DNA from: Limnoperna fortunei
Lineage: Eukaryota > Mollusca > Bivalvia > Mytilida > Modiolidae
DNA: 64,000 nucleotides
Reading direction: 5' to 3'
NCBI GenBank assembly: GCA_944474755.1
Contig: OX104124.1
Location: 29,052,452-29,116,451 of the forward strand
The first letter of the stretch is position 1. The number at the start of each line of letters is the position of its first letter. This document shows positions 53,425 through 64,000 of the stretch, piece after piece. Below the pieces are notes generated by a model. It was given only the letters and a program-made list of their open reading frames with translations. It did not search any database and was not told where the DNA came from. A program made the position numbers and the translations under genes.

Positions 53425-53582
53425 TTCTTTCATACTCTTATGGGAAAGACCGGTTGATCTTTAACGAGTGATAGAAATTTTATGTCTTTTCGCGAGTGTC
53501 GCAGCGCAACGAGCCAAAATACATAAAAATTTCTATCACGAGTGAAAGTTCACACGGGCTTTCCCAAAAGCGCATGAAAGTA
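53425..53582. repeat. Imperfect palindrome 2 (foldback)
   Basis: CTTTCATACTCTTATGGGAAAG and CTTTCCCAAAAGCGCATGAAAG are arms; inner pairing is GAGTGATAGAAATTTTATGT with ACATAAAAATTTCTATCACG. The centre holds GCGAGTGTCGCAGCGCAACG. Confidence 0.8.
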
Positions 53583-53647
53583 CCTATTTCTTCCGTAAAC
53601 CAACAACTTTAACATCGCTATATCATATAGACTCTCCATTCTTTTAG

Positions 53648-53742
53648 ACATCCAATCAGAACGCCGGAAACAAGAACGTCACACAAGAACGTTGTTATGC
53701 TGCCATAACAACGTTCTTGTTTCTTGCGTTTTGATTGGATGA
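53648..53742. repeat. Imperfect palindrome 3 (foldback)
   Basis: CATCCAATCAGAACGC pairs with GCGTTTTGATTGGATG, and GAACGTTGTTATG with CATAACAACGTTC around CTGC. An extra AACAAGAACGTCAC copy lies in the left arm. Confidence 0.8.
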
Positions 53743-53778
53743 CGCAGCAAGTACAGACCATAAAGGGGGGTGAGATTC

Positions 53779-54125
53779 CAGTGCACGACAATCAGAGCTG
53801 CCCAGCACGTCCAGAGGTGGCGAATAGACTGGAGGCCCTGGGGCGAGTGGGTTGTCAGGTTACCGATATAATACAGAAAACCTGACGGCGAACCGTAGTG
53901 GGTGACGAGTTTGGATATATGCCAAGAGCATTGCACCATATGAACACCTTATTTAGATTCAGGCTCGTTGTACCCGCTGCAGGCTATAGGTTTTGTCCCG
54001 ATCTATTACCCCGTACTCAGTGGATGTCAAAATAAAAATTTTAATCCTGTCGTCGAACCACATTTTTAGTTAATTTATTGTTGGTTAACCTGTCTTCCTA
54101 CTTAATTTAGTTGAAATAGCTTGCG
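53779..54125 (+). repeat. Dispersed retroposon family, copy D (diverged)
   Basis: CAGAGCTGCCCAGCACGTCC, GGTGGCGAATAGACTGGAGG, TACAGAAAACCTGACGGCGA, GTAGTGGGTGACGAGTTTGG, CATTGCACCATATGAACACC and GTTGTACCCGCTGCAGGCTA align with copies A-C. The 3' part is weak and the CAAT tail is not kept. Confidence 0.6.
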
Positions 54126-54285
54126 AAAACATGTGTATACTCGCAAAATAGTTAAAATGTCTACATGAATAAACGGAGGAGGCTTTGCTATAAAGTAAAA
54201 TTTGAGAGTTGTTTTACTTGCTCCTAGACTTCCATTGCAATACAAACAAAAAAGCAATAAAAATAGTTATCTTTACTAGTTAAAT

Positions 54286-55185
54286 TTCGCTGTAGCGAAG
54301 TTTACAAGTTAAATACGTCGACCTCACGGTAGCCAAGATAACTAATTAATTAGTACTTCGCTGTAGCCAAGGTTACTATAGTAAATTTCCCGGACTTCGC
54401 TTTAGCCAATGCTGCTAGGTGATGGTGTGGACTTTGCTGTAGCCAAGGTTACTATTGTAAATTTCCCGGACTTCGCTTTAGCCAATGCTGCTAGGTGATT
54501 GTGCGGACTTTGCTGTCTGTAGCCAAGGTTACTATAGTAAATTTCCCGGACTTCGCTTAAGCCAATGCTGCTAGGTGATGGTGTGGACTTTGCTGTAGCC
54601 AAGGTTACTATAGTAAATTTCCCGGACTTCGCTTAAGCCAATGCTGCTAGGTGATGGTGTGGACTTTGCTGTAGCCAAGGTTACTATTGTAAATTTCCCG
54701 GACTTCGCTTTAGCCAATGCTGCTAGGTGATTGTGCGGACTTTGCTGTCTGTAGCCAAGGTTACTCCTTTATTATGCAGTCTTCGCTGTAGCCAAGGTTT
54801 CTAGTTAATTATTCGCGCTTCGCTGTAGCCAAGGTTACTAGTTATTTACGCGTCATTCGCTGTAGCCAATGTTACCGTACTAGTTAAGAACGCGGATTTC
54901 GCTGTAGCCAAGGTTACTAGTTAATTACGCAGACTTTGCTGTAGCCCAGGTTAATAGTCAATTACCCTGTAGCCAAGGTTACTATTTAATTACGCCTACT
55001 ACGCTGTAGCCAAGGTTACTATTTGATTAAGCCTGCTAGCTGTAGCCAAGGTTACTTTTTAATTACGCCTACTACGCTGTAGCCAACGTTACTATATAAT
55101 TACGCCTACTACGCTGTAGCCAAGGTTACTATTTAATTACGCCTACTACGCTGAAGCCAAGGTACTATTTAATTACACCTACTAC
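54286..55185 (+). repeat. TAGCCAAGGTTACT minisatellite with higher-order units, left part
   Basis: From about 54770 the monomer is ~32 bp, CGCTGTAGCCAAGGTTACTA then (T/G)TTAATTACG. From 54360 to 54760 two diverged monomers form units of ~76-82 bp (GCTTTAGCCAATGCTGCTAG, GTGTGGACTTTGCTGTAGCC, then TTACTATAGTAAATTTCCCG) repeated about five times. The array is interrupted by the element at 55186 and resumes at 58682. Confidence 0.93.
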
Positions 55186-58100
55186 CACACCGATCAACCG
55201 ACTTATATCATTTTGGTGAGAAGATGTATGACACGATGAAAAAAGATATAAACAAGTTAGAAGCGATGAAAACGTAGTTAAGTTTTTCAAATTTTTTTGT
55301 TTTAAATTTACTGTAGCGAATAAAATATATTAAAACACGATTTAGCATAGATTTGGCAATAGATATATTCAGTTCTTTAAGCTCTTGCTTTTATTTTTGT
55401 CCAACTTATCTTATAAAAGAAACGAAAAAATGCAGATATAGTTATTAAAATGCTAAAATGACCTTTTATGGTATAATTTTATTTCAAATCGGCCGTTTAA
55501 ATATAAAGAATATTCCTTTGGCTTTCGCTTGATGCCAAAAATGTATCTTTAACATAATGCATTAACAATATTAATTTGATTTTAATTGCACTGTCAGAGA
55601 AATTACGATACGATGTAAATCAGTTCAATGATATGATTAAAACAAGAAATATGACTTTGTATAAGCTATTAAATTCTGCTAACCGATTGAATAAGTATGC
55701 ACTTTAAGAGTTCGTAACGTAATAATATATGTAATTTTTTATTTTCTTGTCAATATCAAGCATGAAGAGGAGGATGGGGAAAATTAATTTTGATTACTGT
55801 GCTTAAAATATGAAATGAACAAATTGCGACACACAATAACATTTGCAGAAAAGCTTTCAAACTATCTTTGTATTTGTATGCAACTCTTATTTTATTATCT
55901 ATACCAAACGAAGATAAATGGGAGACATATTGTTTTTGTCTGGTAATTTACATCATCTTCTTTTTTTCTTTTCTTCTCCTTTAAGGCCTATATTTTCAGC
56001 CAAATTTATTTGACACTGCAAATCGCATACTAATACACGTTTAGGATATGTAAGATAGCTTTATCTAGTGTTACATCACTTTTCATTTTTAGGAGGTTTA
56101 TATTGTGTTTTTGGTAAAAGAGGCAAAAGAAGGTCGACATATTGTTGTGTGTTCGTCCGTGCAGCCATTACAAATCTTGTCCGGGATATAACTTTTTTTA
56201 GGTAGGCTTTTTGATATTTGTCATGTGGGTAGATTATAATTTATCGATGTTTCGCATGCCATAGGTGAAGATATTTAATTTAAAATTTGACCCCCAAGGT
56301 CACATCATTGCCTTTTGAGTGACTGCTTCGTGTCCGGGATATTTAACTTCGAAATTTGACCCCCCCACACAAGATAACATCAATGCCTTTTTAGTCATTG
56401 CTTAGTAATTGTTTGACTGTTTGTTTGCTTGTATGAATGATTTTTAAAGCCTTTCAGCAATTTATCAGCTGTATGATGTCTTTAATGGGAGTGGAAGCCT
56501 GAGTACCCAGAGAAGACCCCGACCTTCGCTGAAATAGGCTAAGCTTTTCATATATGCCATGTGGGTAGATAATTACTAGACAATGGGTCTCCTATCATCG
56601 TTGTAGACCTTAGACTTTGAACTTTGACAAGTCGATTCGTATTTTGTTTTGATTGACAAATAAGTACCAGGGTTTTAAATCGTATACAATCCATTAGTAT
56701 AAACCATAATATGAAATATCCAACCAGTACGATAAACGAAACACGAGAAACGTTTGACGAAATTGTTCAATACGTATAAGCTGCAATCAGAAAGTAGAGC
56801 GTCGACAGTGAGATTTGTGCAGAACTTACTGCCTATTAGTACGAATCGCCAAATATCGAACCGTTCCAATTTCCAGAAGGGGTTAAATGTTAAACTAAAA
56901 TCATTGTAATGCACATCGGCCAACAAGAAGTAGGGTTCTGTCGGATAACAGCCTATAACGTACTATTCGTTTGCACAAATCACCATATCAATCATCAAAC
57001 TATTTTGATTGGAGAAAACCCAAAAGAGTGACAAAATAAATGTCGACGTTCGTACTTTCTGCAAAGCTGAATTTTTATGTCACCGTCTAAAGGCGAAGGT
57101 GGCCTTCGCATTTGGGGCATTGACATTAAAATAAAGAAAATATTATATGACATCGCTAAAAGCTGGGTGTTTTGATTTGTGTTTTTTTTTTATTGTTTAT
57201 CATGATTTATTATTCATTTATTAGAATTAACAATGAAAGAAAACGGGTAATTAAACCATAAATATAAATAATTGTAATAAACAAGTGTAAATTTGTGTAA
57301 GTATTCTCTAACCAGATTCGTAGATTCTTTTCTGTGTATCTTTAGGTGTCTACAGGGGTAATACGCCATGAAAATTGTGTATAATTCGGTCAATGAAGGT
57401 AAATCTCGCGGTCTGTTTGAATGATATAATATTGTCCTTAGTAACTACATGTCTTATACGTTTTCCTTTTCTGTTTTTTTGTAAAAGATTACTGTGGAAT
57501 TCTCAAAATATTTGCAACCGATAATGTTAAAAATTAATAGACATAGGCAGTATTCGTGTTACAGTTATATATGATGTATTAATTCTTGAGATTTAAGTCT
57601 CATTTGTACGCTAATTAACCTTAAATTTCTCGCTCTTCGTCTTTATTACAAATTGAAGCTGGACTAGTATATAGGTTCCTGATTGTAGGCAGCACATTTG
57701 ATAATGTTTGCCTAAATTCATACCTTATAATTTGTAAAAAAAAAAGTTTGACATCAATATAATGACCTACCAAGTAGATGGATCCGTTATATACTATTTA
57801 ATGTCGACATAGTAGGAAATATTTGTGCAAAATCTTGTTCGTTATGTGTTATTTGTTGATAGGTGATAACTCATATGTAGAGCGTTATCGAGATAAAACA
57901 CTGATTTCCGCTTAAGCCCTGCTCTGGGATTGTCTAAATGAGAGCATTTACTCTATGTTTAATTCCTCACTGACTATGGTTTTAAGATGAATTACAAAGC
58001 TGCTCCGCTGCTTGTTACCTTTTTCCATGTCTAGTGATAAGTGTCAAGAATGTATACATCATAGTCCTATTGTATTAACAATTGTAGACTTTTTGTATAA

Positions 58101-58681
58101 TATTCAATGATATACAGACATTAGTTGTAAAATGTTATTGAAAAGCCCCATGTGGAAGTATAAAACTAATCACTTAAGAAATACGTGGCTGTTTTCAATC
58201 GTGTCAAGGAACTTTTATTCATCGTGTCATTATAAAAAGATGAGCTGATTTTTTCCGTATCATTTTTTTCAGTAAATGCGTAAAGAAAAATGATTCAAAC
58301 TCCTAATAAATTGCAATTGAAAGAATAATTTTGGGGTCAGAAAAAACGTTGGATATATGTCCTTTTGAACTAAAACACTTGATACAGAAATATATTGTGC
58401 AGAAGCGTAAATATTACATTTATTTGTTCAAATTTGTGATGCCAGTACCTTTGGAACCTATTTTCAGATAACAAATGAAAACATTAGTTAAAACGATTGA
58501 ATATGTTAATGGACAAATATATGACAAAAAATTTTTTACACTATATTTGATACAGTGAGTTGTAAACGTAGCGATTTGGAAAAAGTCATCTGTATACGTA
58601 TAGGTCTTAACTTGTTTATATCTTTTTTCATCGTGTCATACTTCTTCTCACCAAAATGATATCAGTCGGTTGATCGGTGTG
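55186..58681. mobile_element. 3,496-bp DNA transposon-like element with ~75-bp TIRs and 5-bp TSD
   Basis: The ends CACACCGATCAACCGACTTA and (reverse complement) CACACCGATCAACCGACTGA begin inverted repeats of about 75 bases with only two mismatches, running through ATCATTTTGGTGAGAAGA, GTATGACACGATGAAAAAAG and ATATAAACAAGTTA. ACTAC lies directly outside each end (55181-55185 and 58682-58686), and the interrupted monomer contains a single ACTAC, so this is a true 5-bp target-site duplication. Termini starting CAC with 5-bp duplications recall the Transib/RAG-like group, but the heptamer is not canonical. No transposase was recognised inside, so it is probably non-autonomous. The interior holds TGTCCGGGATAT repeats (56170-56400) and an inverted SINE piece (56450-56535). 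Confidence 0.88.
56450..56540 (-). repeat. SINE 3' fragment inside the 3.5-kb element
   Basis: On the plus strand CCTTTCAGCAATTTATCAGC, TGTATGATGTC, GGAAGCCTGAGTACCCAGAG and AAGACCCCGACCTTCGC match the reverse complement of the SINE body and 3' end. Confidence 0.6.
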
Positions 58682-58770
58682 ACTACGCTGTGCCAATGTT
58701 ACTCTTTAAGTTCGAGAATTTCGCTGTAGACAATGTTACTCCCTAATTTTGTAGACTATAAACGCCCATT
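58682..58770 (+). repeat. TAGCCAAGGTTACT minisatellite, right remnant
   Basis: ACTACGCTGTGCCAATGTTACTC and TTTCGCTGTAGACAATGTTACTC are two to three diverged monomers of the array at 54286. They show that the 3.5-kb element split one array. Confidence 0.85.
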
Positions 58771-59394
58771 ACTAATCATTCTAAACAAAGACTCCATAAA
58801 TCAGATGGCAACAAATACATTGACATTTTCATCCAATTTAGTTAACTTTGTTGAAAGGTCACATATTAAAGGTCAACGCTAATGTGAATGTCAAACCAGA
58901 AGAAAATATATTTTTCGCCTTATGTTATACTTATGCCGGGTGTTTGACTGGCTTTATGATTGACGATTCTATAATTGTGTCAATAAAAAACTAAACTGTT
59001 AATTTAAACGTGTTTTTACTGCTCACATACTGCCATTATTTTATTTGCCTATTCTAGGTAGGGTGTGCTCGACTTCCAATATTATTATTGACACGTTCTC
59101 TGACCATGACAAGTAAGTTATTTACAAAGCGTGACAATTTATTTAAAATTATTTGTGACGATTTAAGCCCTGTCACGCCTAGTTGCAACACGTCTTAGTA
59201 ATCACTATCAATTCTGTTTCTGCCTTGAAAAGATTCTATTTAATAAGATCATTAAGCCTGGTTTTAAGCGAAGATAATGTATTATTTTATACCTGCGTTC
59301 GAAGAAACCCGAGGTTATAAAGCAGTTTTAGTTTTACAAACCCTTATGAAATAGGACATGGGCAGACATTCTGGCAAAAATTATCAAAACAAAA
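58771..59394. other. Intergenic sequence with a short SINE fragment
   Basis: AGGTAGGGTGTGCTCGACTT then CCAATATTATTATTGACACG at about 59055-59095 is a piece of the SINE body in plus orientation. No gene was seen. Confidence 0.45.
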
Positions 59395-59605
59395 AAGACA
59401 TAAAATTTAACTAACAGACGTTAAACGATAAACAAAGACTTCACTTTTAGAATAGACAACCATTTGCACAAAAACGATAAAATAAAAACAGACAAAAAAA
59501 CCCACAAAAAACAGACATAAAATTTTAATAACAGACGTTAGAAGATAAAATAAATGTTTTTAGAACAGACGGACAAAATACGTGAACTAACAGACGCTAG
59601 AGGTC
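59395..59605 (+). repeat. Degenerate AACAGACGTTA tandem repeat
   Basis: Three related blocks contain AGACATAAAATTT(T)AA then CTAACAGACGTTA(A/G)A and GATAAA, the last with ACTAACAGACGCTAGAGG. Confidence 0.6.
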
Positions 59606-59869
59606 GTGGCGACGCTTAAATCCATAATCTATAGAAAATGAAAATTTGGTATATTTTTTGCTATAACTTTTGAACGGATAAACATATCGATGTTATTTTA
59701 ACGGCTTTTGAAAGATAATTACAAATTCTACGTAATGAATATAAAATGATTTAAATTATCTTGATTTAAATTATTGTTTACAACAAACTTCTGACATTAA
59801 ATTCTGTCTAAATTTTAATAATTTGTTACTAACAACTTCTGTACATCTGCCATCATTTCTAATACTTGT

Positions 59870-60400
59870 CGAGTGCAGTGGGATCATGAGCAGATATATA
59901 GCGCAGTCTGATTTTGAACAGACACAAAGCGCAATGGGATCATTAGCAGACATAAAGCTACAGAGTGATTTTGAACAGACACAAAGTACAGAGTAAAACT
60001 GTGAAAAGACATCAAAAGCAGTGGGATTATGAACATACAACAAGCACAGATTGATCATGAACAGACATAAAACACAAATGTGATCGTGATCAGATATAAA
60101 GTAGTGTGATCTTGAACAGTTATGTTTTTTCGTGATTTTGATCGTGAACAGACGTAAAGCTCAGTGTTATCATAAAAAGGCATAAGGCGAAGTGTGATCG
60201 TGAACATACATAAAGCACAACGTAATCGTGAACAGATATAAGCACCGTTTGATCTTACACAGACATAAAGCGGAATAGTATCTTTAAAAGACACAATGCA
60301 CGTAGAGATCTTGAACAGAATCAAGCACAATCGGAGCTTTAACAGGCAGAAAGCGCAGCATGGTCTTCGACAGACCTAAAGCGCAGTCTGATCATGTGAC
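59870..60400 (+). repeat. Degenerate ~33-bp tandem repeat
   Basis: About fifteen diverged units of the type TGATC(G/A)TGAACAGACATAAA then GC(G/A)CA(A/G)TG. Minus-strand frames at 59771-60058 and 60055-60330 lie in this array and are artefacts. Confidence 0.8.
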
Positions 60401-61372
60401 TGAACAGTAAGAAAAGGTCTTTCTAAAATCGGCAAAGGTACAGAATCTATTAACGTTAGCCATCTACTTAACGAAGGTTAATTGCTAAGTTCCCGATAAT
60501 CAAAATCTTACCAGAAAGAGATGAACTTCCGATTCGTGTGATTATTAACGGAGTTTCCACTGATAAGAAAATTATTTAAGTAGCAGTAAATATTCCGTTC
60601 CAATATTACCAATATACTTTATACAATTCCCTGAGAGTAGCGGAATGTGGTTTTTTTTATCATCAGGGTGAATATACACACACATGTAGATTTTGTGTCT
60701 AAATTAAATGTTTATATCTTTTTAGTTAATTGTAAGAATGTAGATAGTATTGTCGTAGACATGAATCTTTTACTTCCTTTTTTAGTAAAGGCTGTACTAA
60801 TTCTTTACGCGAAAAACGAAAAATATGACATGGTCTAGACTGATCTGATCTGATCTGGTCAGGACAGGTCGTATTGATGACTGAATTACATTCTACATGA
60901 CTTTAAAAATTGTTGTCCTTTTTTTGTTATAAGTGTTAATTTTAGGTGTCAAAACATCTAGTCTGTTTTAATAAGACTGATGTGCTACGAAATACATGCG
61001 TTTAGTTGTTTCTTATATATAGCTTTATGTAATACCAGGTGATTACGAGCTTTTGTTTCGTATTCAGTTACTAATATACTACAAGTTTAGCTTTTCTAAA
61101 AAGCTAACCGTCTCTTAGCTGCATTACAAATTTTATGGATTTATTAAAGTATCTGTTTTTTTCTAAGTTATATATGTAAACAATATACATGTACCTTGTA
61201 AGGATTTGTTTACGCTAAACTATTATCCAATGGTGCTTGAGAGATTAAAATGCCTGTCGTCACTTCACACGAGCTTTTTAAAAAATAATTAAACAAAAGT
61301 TGACTCCCTAAACAAATGTTCAAAATAAGCGGTAAAAATATGTTTTGTTAAATTTGCATCAATATCAATACG
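60401..61372. other. AT-rich intergenic sequence, no gene seen
   Basis: It contains only a short CTGATCTGATCTGATCTGG run near 60840. No coding motif was recognised. Confidence 0.5.
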
Positions 61373-61685
61373 AAAATAAAGATACAGAACATATAATTTT
61401 TGCCTAACCCAAACGGGAGATATTGGTACAATGTTTACCTTTTATTTGTTCATTGACCAATGCATTGAATGAAATAGAAGTCAATATGTGGAACGTAACA
61501 TTACTACACTAAAACACGGATTTAACTAAAATAAAGATATAGAACATATAATTTTTTCAAAAAAGCTTTATAAAGTAGGGAGATTTTGGTACAATGTTTA
61601 CCTTATAATTGTTCACTGACCAATACATTGAATGAAATAGAAGTCAATATGTGGAACGTAACATTACTACACTAAAATACTGATT
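61373..61685 (+). repeat. Tandem duplication of a ~155-bp unit
   Basis: Units 61373-61527 and 61528-61685 share AATAAAGATA(C/T)AGAACATAT, GGTACAATGTTTACCTT, TTGTTCA(T/C)TGACCAAT, and AATAGAAGTCAATATGTGGA then ACGTAACATTACTACACTAA. They differ mainly in the segment after AATTTTT. Confidence 0.92.
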
Positions 61686-62129
61686 GCAACCCCGATTCAA
61701 CCTAAGAATATATCGAAATTTCAGTACACATACTTGTGCGATCCTGACGTAAACCAATGAAATAAAAAAAATATTTATAGATTTAGTAAACCACCCAATC
61801 AAGTAACAGAGAGTCATTTACTCCGAAGACTGATCATCATTTGACTATGTATACCCATGGGACGGTAACCATGGGACGGTAATAATAAGTCTCACCACCG
61901 CGGAGCGCATTTTTTCTTCCCTTGTTTTCATTATTCCATATTTTACGTTTTAATTACGAAAATCTAGTAGTAAACAAATTAGTCACGATAACCTGTCCAT
62001 GTTTATAACTATGTCTCTATTGTTACATTAATAAATCGCCCATGAGTTCTGCTATTTTAATTTTACATTATAAGTCAGCCATGTTTTTTTCTACATGGAC
62101 CTGATGTCTTTTACAAACGTACATCTGCT
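61686..62129. other. Intergenic sequence, no gene seen
   Basis: It contains a short direct repeat, CATGGGACGGTAA twice at about 61856-61882. I recognised nothing else. Confidence 0.45.
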
Positions 62130-62360
62130 TTCCTCATGTTCCTGACGTACAATGGTATTCGGACAAACCGCGAGACTTTTCCGTCCAACCGCAAACGATA
62201 GGGCCTAAAAGGTTTCGAGCGGAAAAAATGCATTTCACCTAGGATACACTTCCGTTCTACTTTAGGTCAAACTTTACTATAGAAAATCGCACTATCAAAA
62301 TGAAAAAAAAATCGCCGCATTTCAAAATGCTGAATATCTCTAGAAAATAACTTGATTTCA
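62130..62360 (-). repeat. 3' tail of the RT retroelement, copy 3 (inverted)
   Basis: The reverse complement matches 16620-16840: GATATTCAGCATTTTGAAAT, TTTTTTCATTTTGATAGTGC, TTTGACCTAA and TTTGCGGTTGGACGGAAAAG-like sequence. No RT coding part accompanies it here. Confidence 0.65.
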
Positions 62361-62529
62361 AAATATACATTTTTTAATTGTAAGAGAAGCATAAGCAGGA
62401 TCATACGCGGAAAGCAGTTTTCATTTGTTTTGGATCCATAAAAAAAACTCACAAAAACAAGGTGCCTTGTAGTATAGGAATGTTTCTCGTACGATAAAAT
62501 AAGTGTAATTGCTTTATTGTACCTTTAAG

Positions 62530-63260
62530 TAATTAGTGAATCCAAATGCCCCAATCTTTCCATGGGTCCAACGTCCCCAAACCTTACATTTAAGTTATTG
62601 GAGGATCGATCTGATCCTTACCTTTGAGTATTTGATGGATCTACCTTCCCTTGACATTACCGTTGATGGATCCACCTGACCCTCCCCTTACCTTTTACTA
62701 ATTGTTAGTCATTACTCTTCAGCTTACCTGTAAGGTATTTATGGATACCCCCTCCATCCCTCTGAAACTGATTCAACCTCATCAACGTTGGATTAAGTAA
62801 CCTTAACGTAATTAATGGACCCAATCTCCGTACTCCAGACGTTTTGTTGTGGGTCCATCAAGTTAAGGTTACTTAAGGTAAGGTTGGGGCAGGAGGACCC
62901 ATCAATTACATAAGGTAAGGTTGGAATGGATGCTTCCATCAAACACTTAAGGTAGGACTGGGCAGATTGATTTTGGGTAATTGTGGGCCAGATGGATCCA
63001 CCAATTACTTGGGGCAGATTGATTAAGGTAAGATTGGGAAAGGCAAAATTAAAAGTAAAAGGTTGGGACAGGTCGATCCACAAATTGCTTAAGGTAATAT
63101 TGGGAAGGTGGATCCACAAATGGTTTATTGGCAAGGCTGTGCAGGTGGATCCACTAATTTCTTAAAGGTAAAGTTTGACAGTTGTGTCCACCAATCGGGC
63201 AGGTGGATCCACAAATTGTTTAATGGCAAGGCTGGGGCATGTGATCCATCAATTACTTTA
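62530..63260. repeat. Degenerate ~35-bp tandem array with an orientation switch
   Basis: From 62530 to about 62835 the units read CTTACCTTTAAGTAATTGAT then GGATCCACCT. From about 62850 to 63260 the same unit appears in reverse complement, AGGTGGATCCACxAATTACT then TAAGGTAAGGTTGGG. The switch lies around TTTTGTTGTGGGTCCATC near 62840. Open frames of 60-113 codons here are artefacts. Confidence 0.85.
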
Positions 63261-63431
63261 AGGTGTTGTATACATATGCGTTATATATTGTGTATTGTAT
63301 CCTATAAGCTGTATAGCTTTTGGAATAAAGTATTATTATATTCTAAGGTAAAGTGGAAGTGGATTCAATAATCCACATTTTCCTCGTCAAATAACTGATG
63401 TTTGGATGGTAACAATAATTAAAAGTGTAAA

Positions 63432-63467
63432 ATCAGAGATATATAATTACATGTAATTATATGTCTC
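63432..63467. repeat. 36-bp palindrome
   Basis: CAGAGATATATAATTACATG then TAATTATATGTCTCTG is almost perfectly self-complementary around ACATGT. Confidence 0.8.
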
Positions 63468-63898
63468 TGGTAAAATTATGTACACATTTGATTGTTGTTT
63501 AACCTAATCTAGCACAACATTGATTTTTGATGCAGCCGTGGATTTATGTATTTGGTTAAGAGAGATTTGATTTTAATTATTTATCTATTAGCATGACTGC
63601 ATTAAAATGTGCTAACCAATTTTAAGGTTAACAAATATGACAAATGTGTAGGCGTTTATAACACTAATTACAAAACCTGTCTCTAAACTACTTTTACTAT
63701 TGAACACAGTACAATATTCTGACACACCTATTTTAAGGAGGGCATTAAATTAAGATGTGGAATTAACTTGACCCATTTAACAAACAATCAAAAGTAGCCA
63801 TTAAAGTATAAGTTATAAAATGCCTCGAGACAAAAACAATATTATAAATTATTTATTGAAGCTATAAAACTCTCGTAATACCACATTAACAGCACGTT

Positions 63899-63967
63899 GG
63901 TATTTGAAGCAGAAGGTCACTCTAGATATATATGGTTTACATCTAGAGTAAACTACTGCTTCAAATA
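63899..63967. repeat. Imperfect palindrome near the right edge
   Basis: TATTTGAAGCAG pairs with CTGCTTCAAATA, and CACTCTAGAT with ATCTAGAGTA, around ATATATGGTTTAC. Probably a short foldback element. Confidence 0.75.
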
Positions 63968-64000
63968 ACAACATATTCCATGGAATTTAAACTATTAAAG

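Noticed and set aside
56675..56926. 83-codon minus-strand open frame inside the 3.5-kb element as a transposase
   Set aside because: Too short, no DDE-type or other recognisable motif, and AT-rich composition explains it.
62793..63371. Open frames of 60-113 codons with repeated GSxCPNLTLSN or MDPQ motifs
   Set aside because: They lie in the degenerate GGATCCACC array; overlapping frames are open on both strands.

Overview
This is an AT-rich, repeat-dense animal nuclear region. It looks molluscan, and I would guess bivalve: the intergenic DNA is full of tRNA-derived SINEs, foldback (MITE-like) elements and minisatellites of the kind seen in bivalve genomes. That placement is inference from remembered repeat types, not from a search. 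There is no operon structure, rRNA gene or CRISPR array.

The one clear host gene is a six-exon, plus-strand T-box gene at 22639-29592. Its exons splice in consistent phase into a 577-residue protein. The DNA-binding domain is of T-brain type (Tbr; the Eomes/Tbr1/Tbx21 class), spans five of the six exons, and is flanked by a Ser/Tyr/Pro-rich N-terminus and a Gln-rich, Lys-rich C-terminus. The start codon has an in-frame stop 15 bases upstream, and a polyadenylation signal lies about 300 bases after the stop codon. Intron 1 carries a ~130-bp (TTTA)n microsatellite that ends about 38 bp before the exon 2 acceptor.

Layout. 0-6 kb: decayed Ty3/Gypsy RT-RNase H fragment, an ~820-bp inverted repeat, and an antisense LINE (RT plus RNase H). 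6-15 kb: three copies of a retroposon family with CAAT-type tails, two G-rich purine minisatellites, a ~1.35-kb element made of three tandem units, and two members of a foldback family with 9-10-bp target-site duplications, one carrying a GC-rich insert. 15-22 kb: a reverse-transcriptase pseudogene with its 3' tail, an RTE-like LINE fragment and SINEs. 22-30 kb: the T-brain gene. 31-33 kb: a LINE with two smaller elements nested in it. 35-39 kb: a 33-bp minisatellite interrupted by a second copy of the RT pseudogene and by foldback elements. 39.6-44.0 kb: a candidate DNA transposon with 13-bp terminal inverted repeats and clusters of ACGTT. 46.5-51.5 kb: a ~5-kb satellite of 49/53-bp units with higher-order structure. 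52-54 kb: an inverted SINE pair and three palindromes. 54.3-58.8 kb: a TAGCCAAGGTTACT minisatellite split by a 3,496-bp element with ~75-bp terminal inverted repeats and a perfect 5-bp target-site duplication. 59-64 kb: degenerate tandem arrays, one of which reverses orientation.

Most long open frames in this window are artefacts of tandem repeats whose period is a multiple of three (33 bp; the 49+53-bp dimer). The best candidates for undescribed biology are the 3.5-kb CACACCG-terminated element, the ACGTT-rich element, and the foldback family carrying a GC-rich insert.
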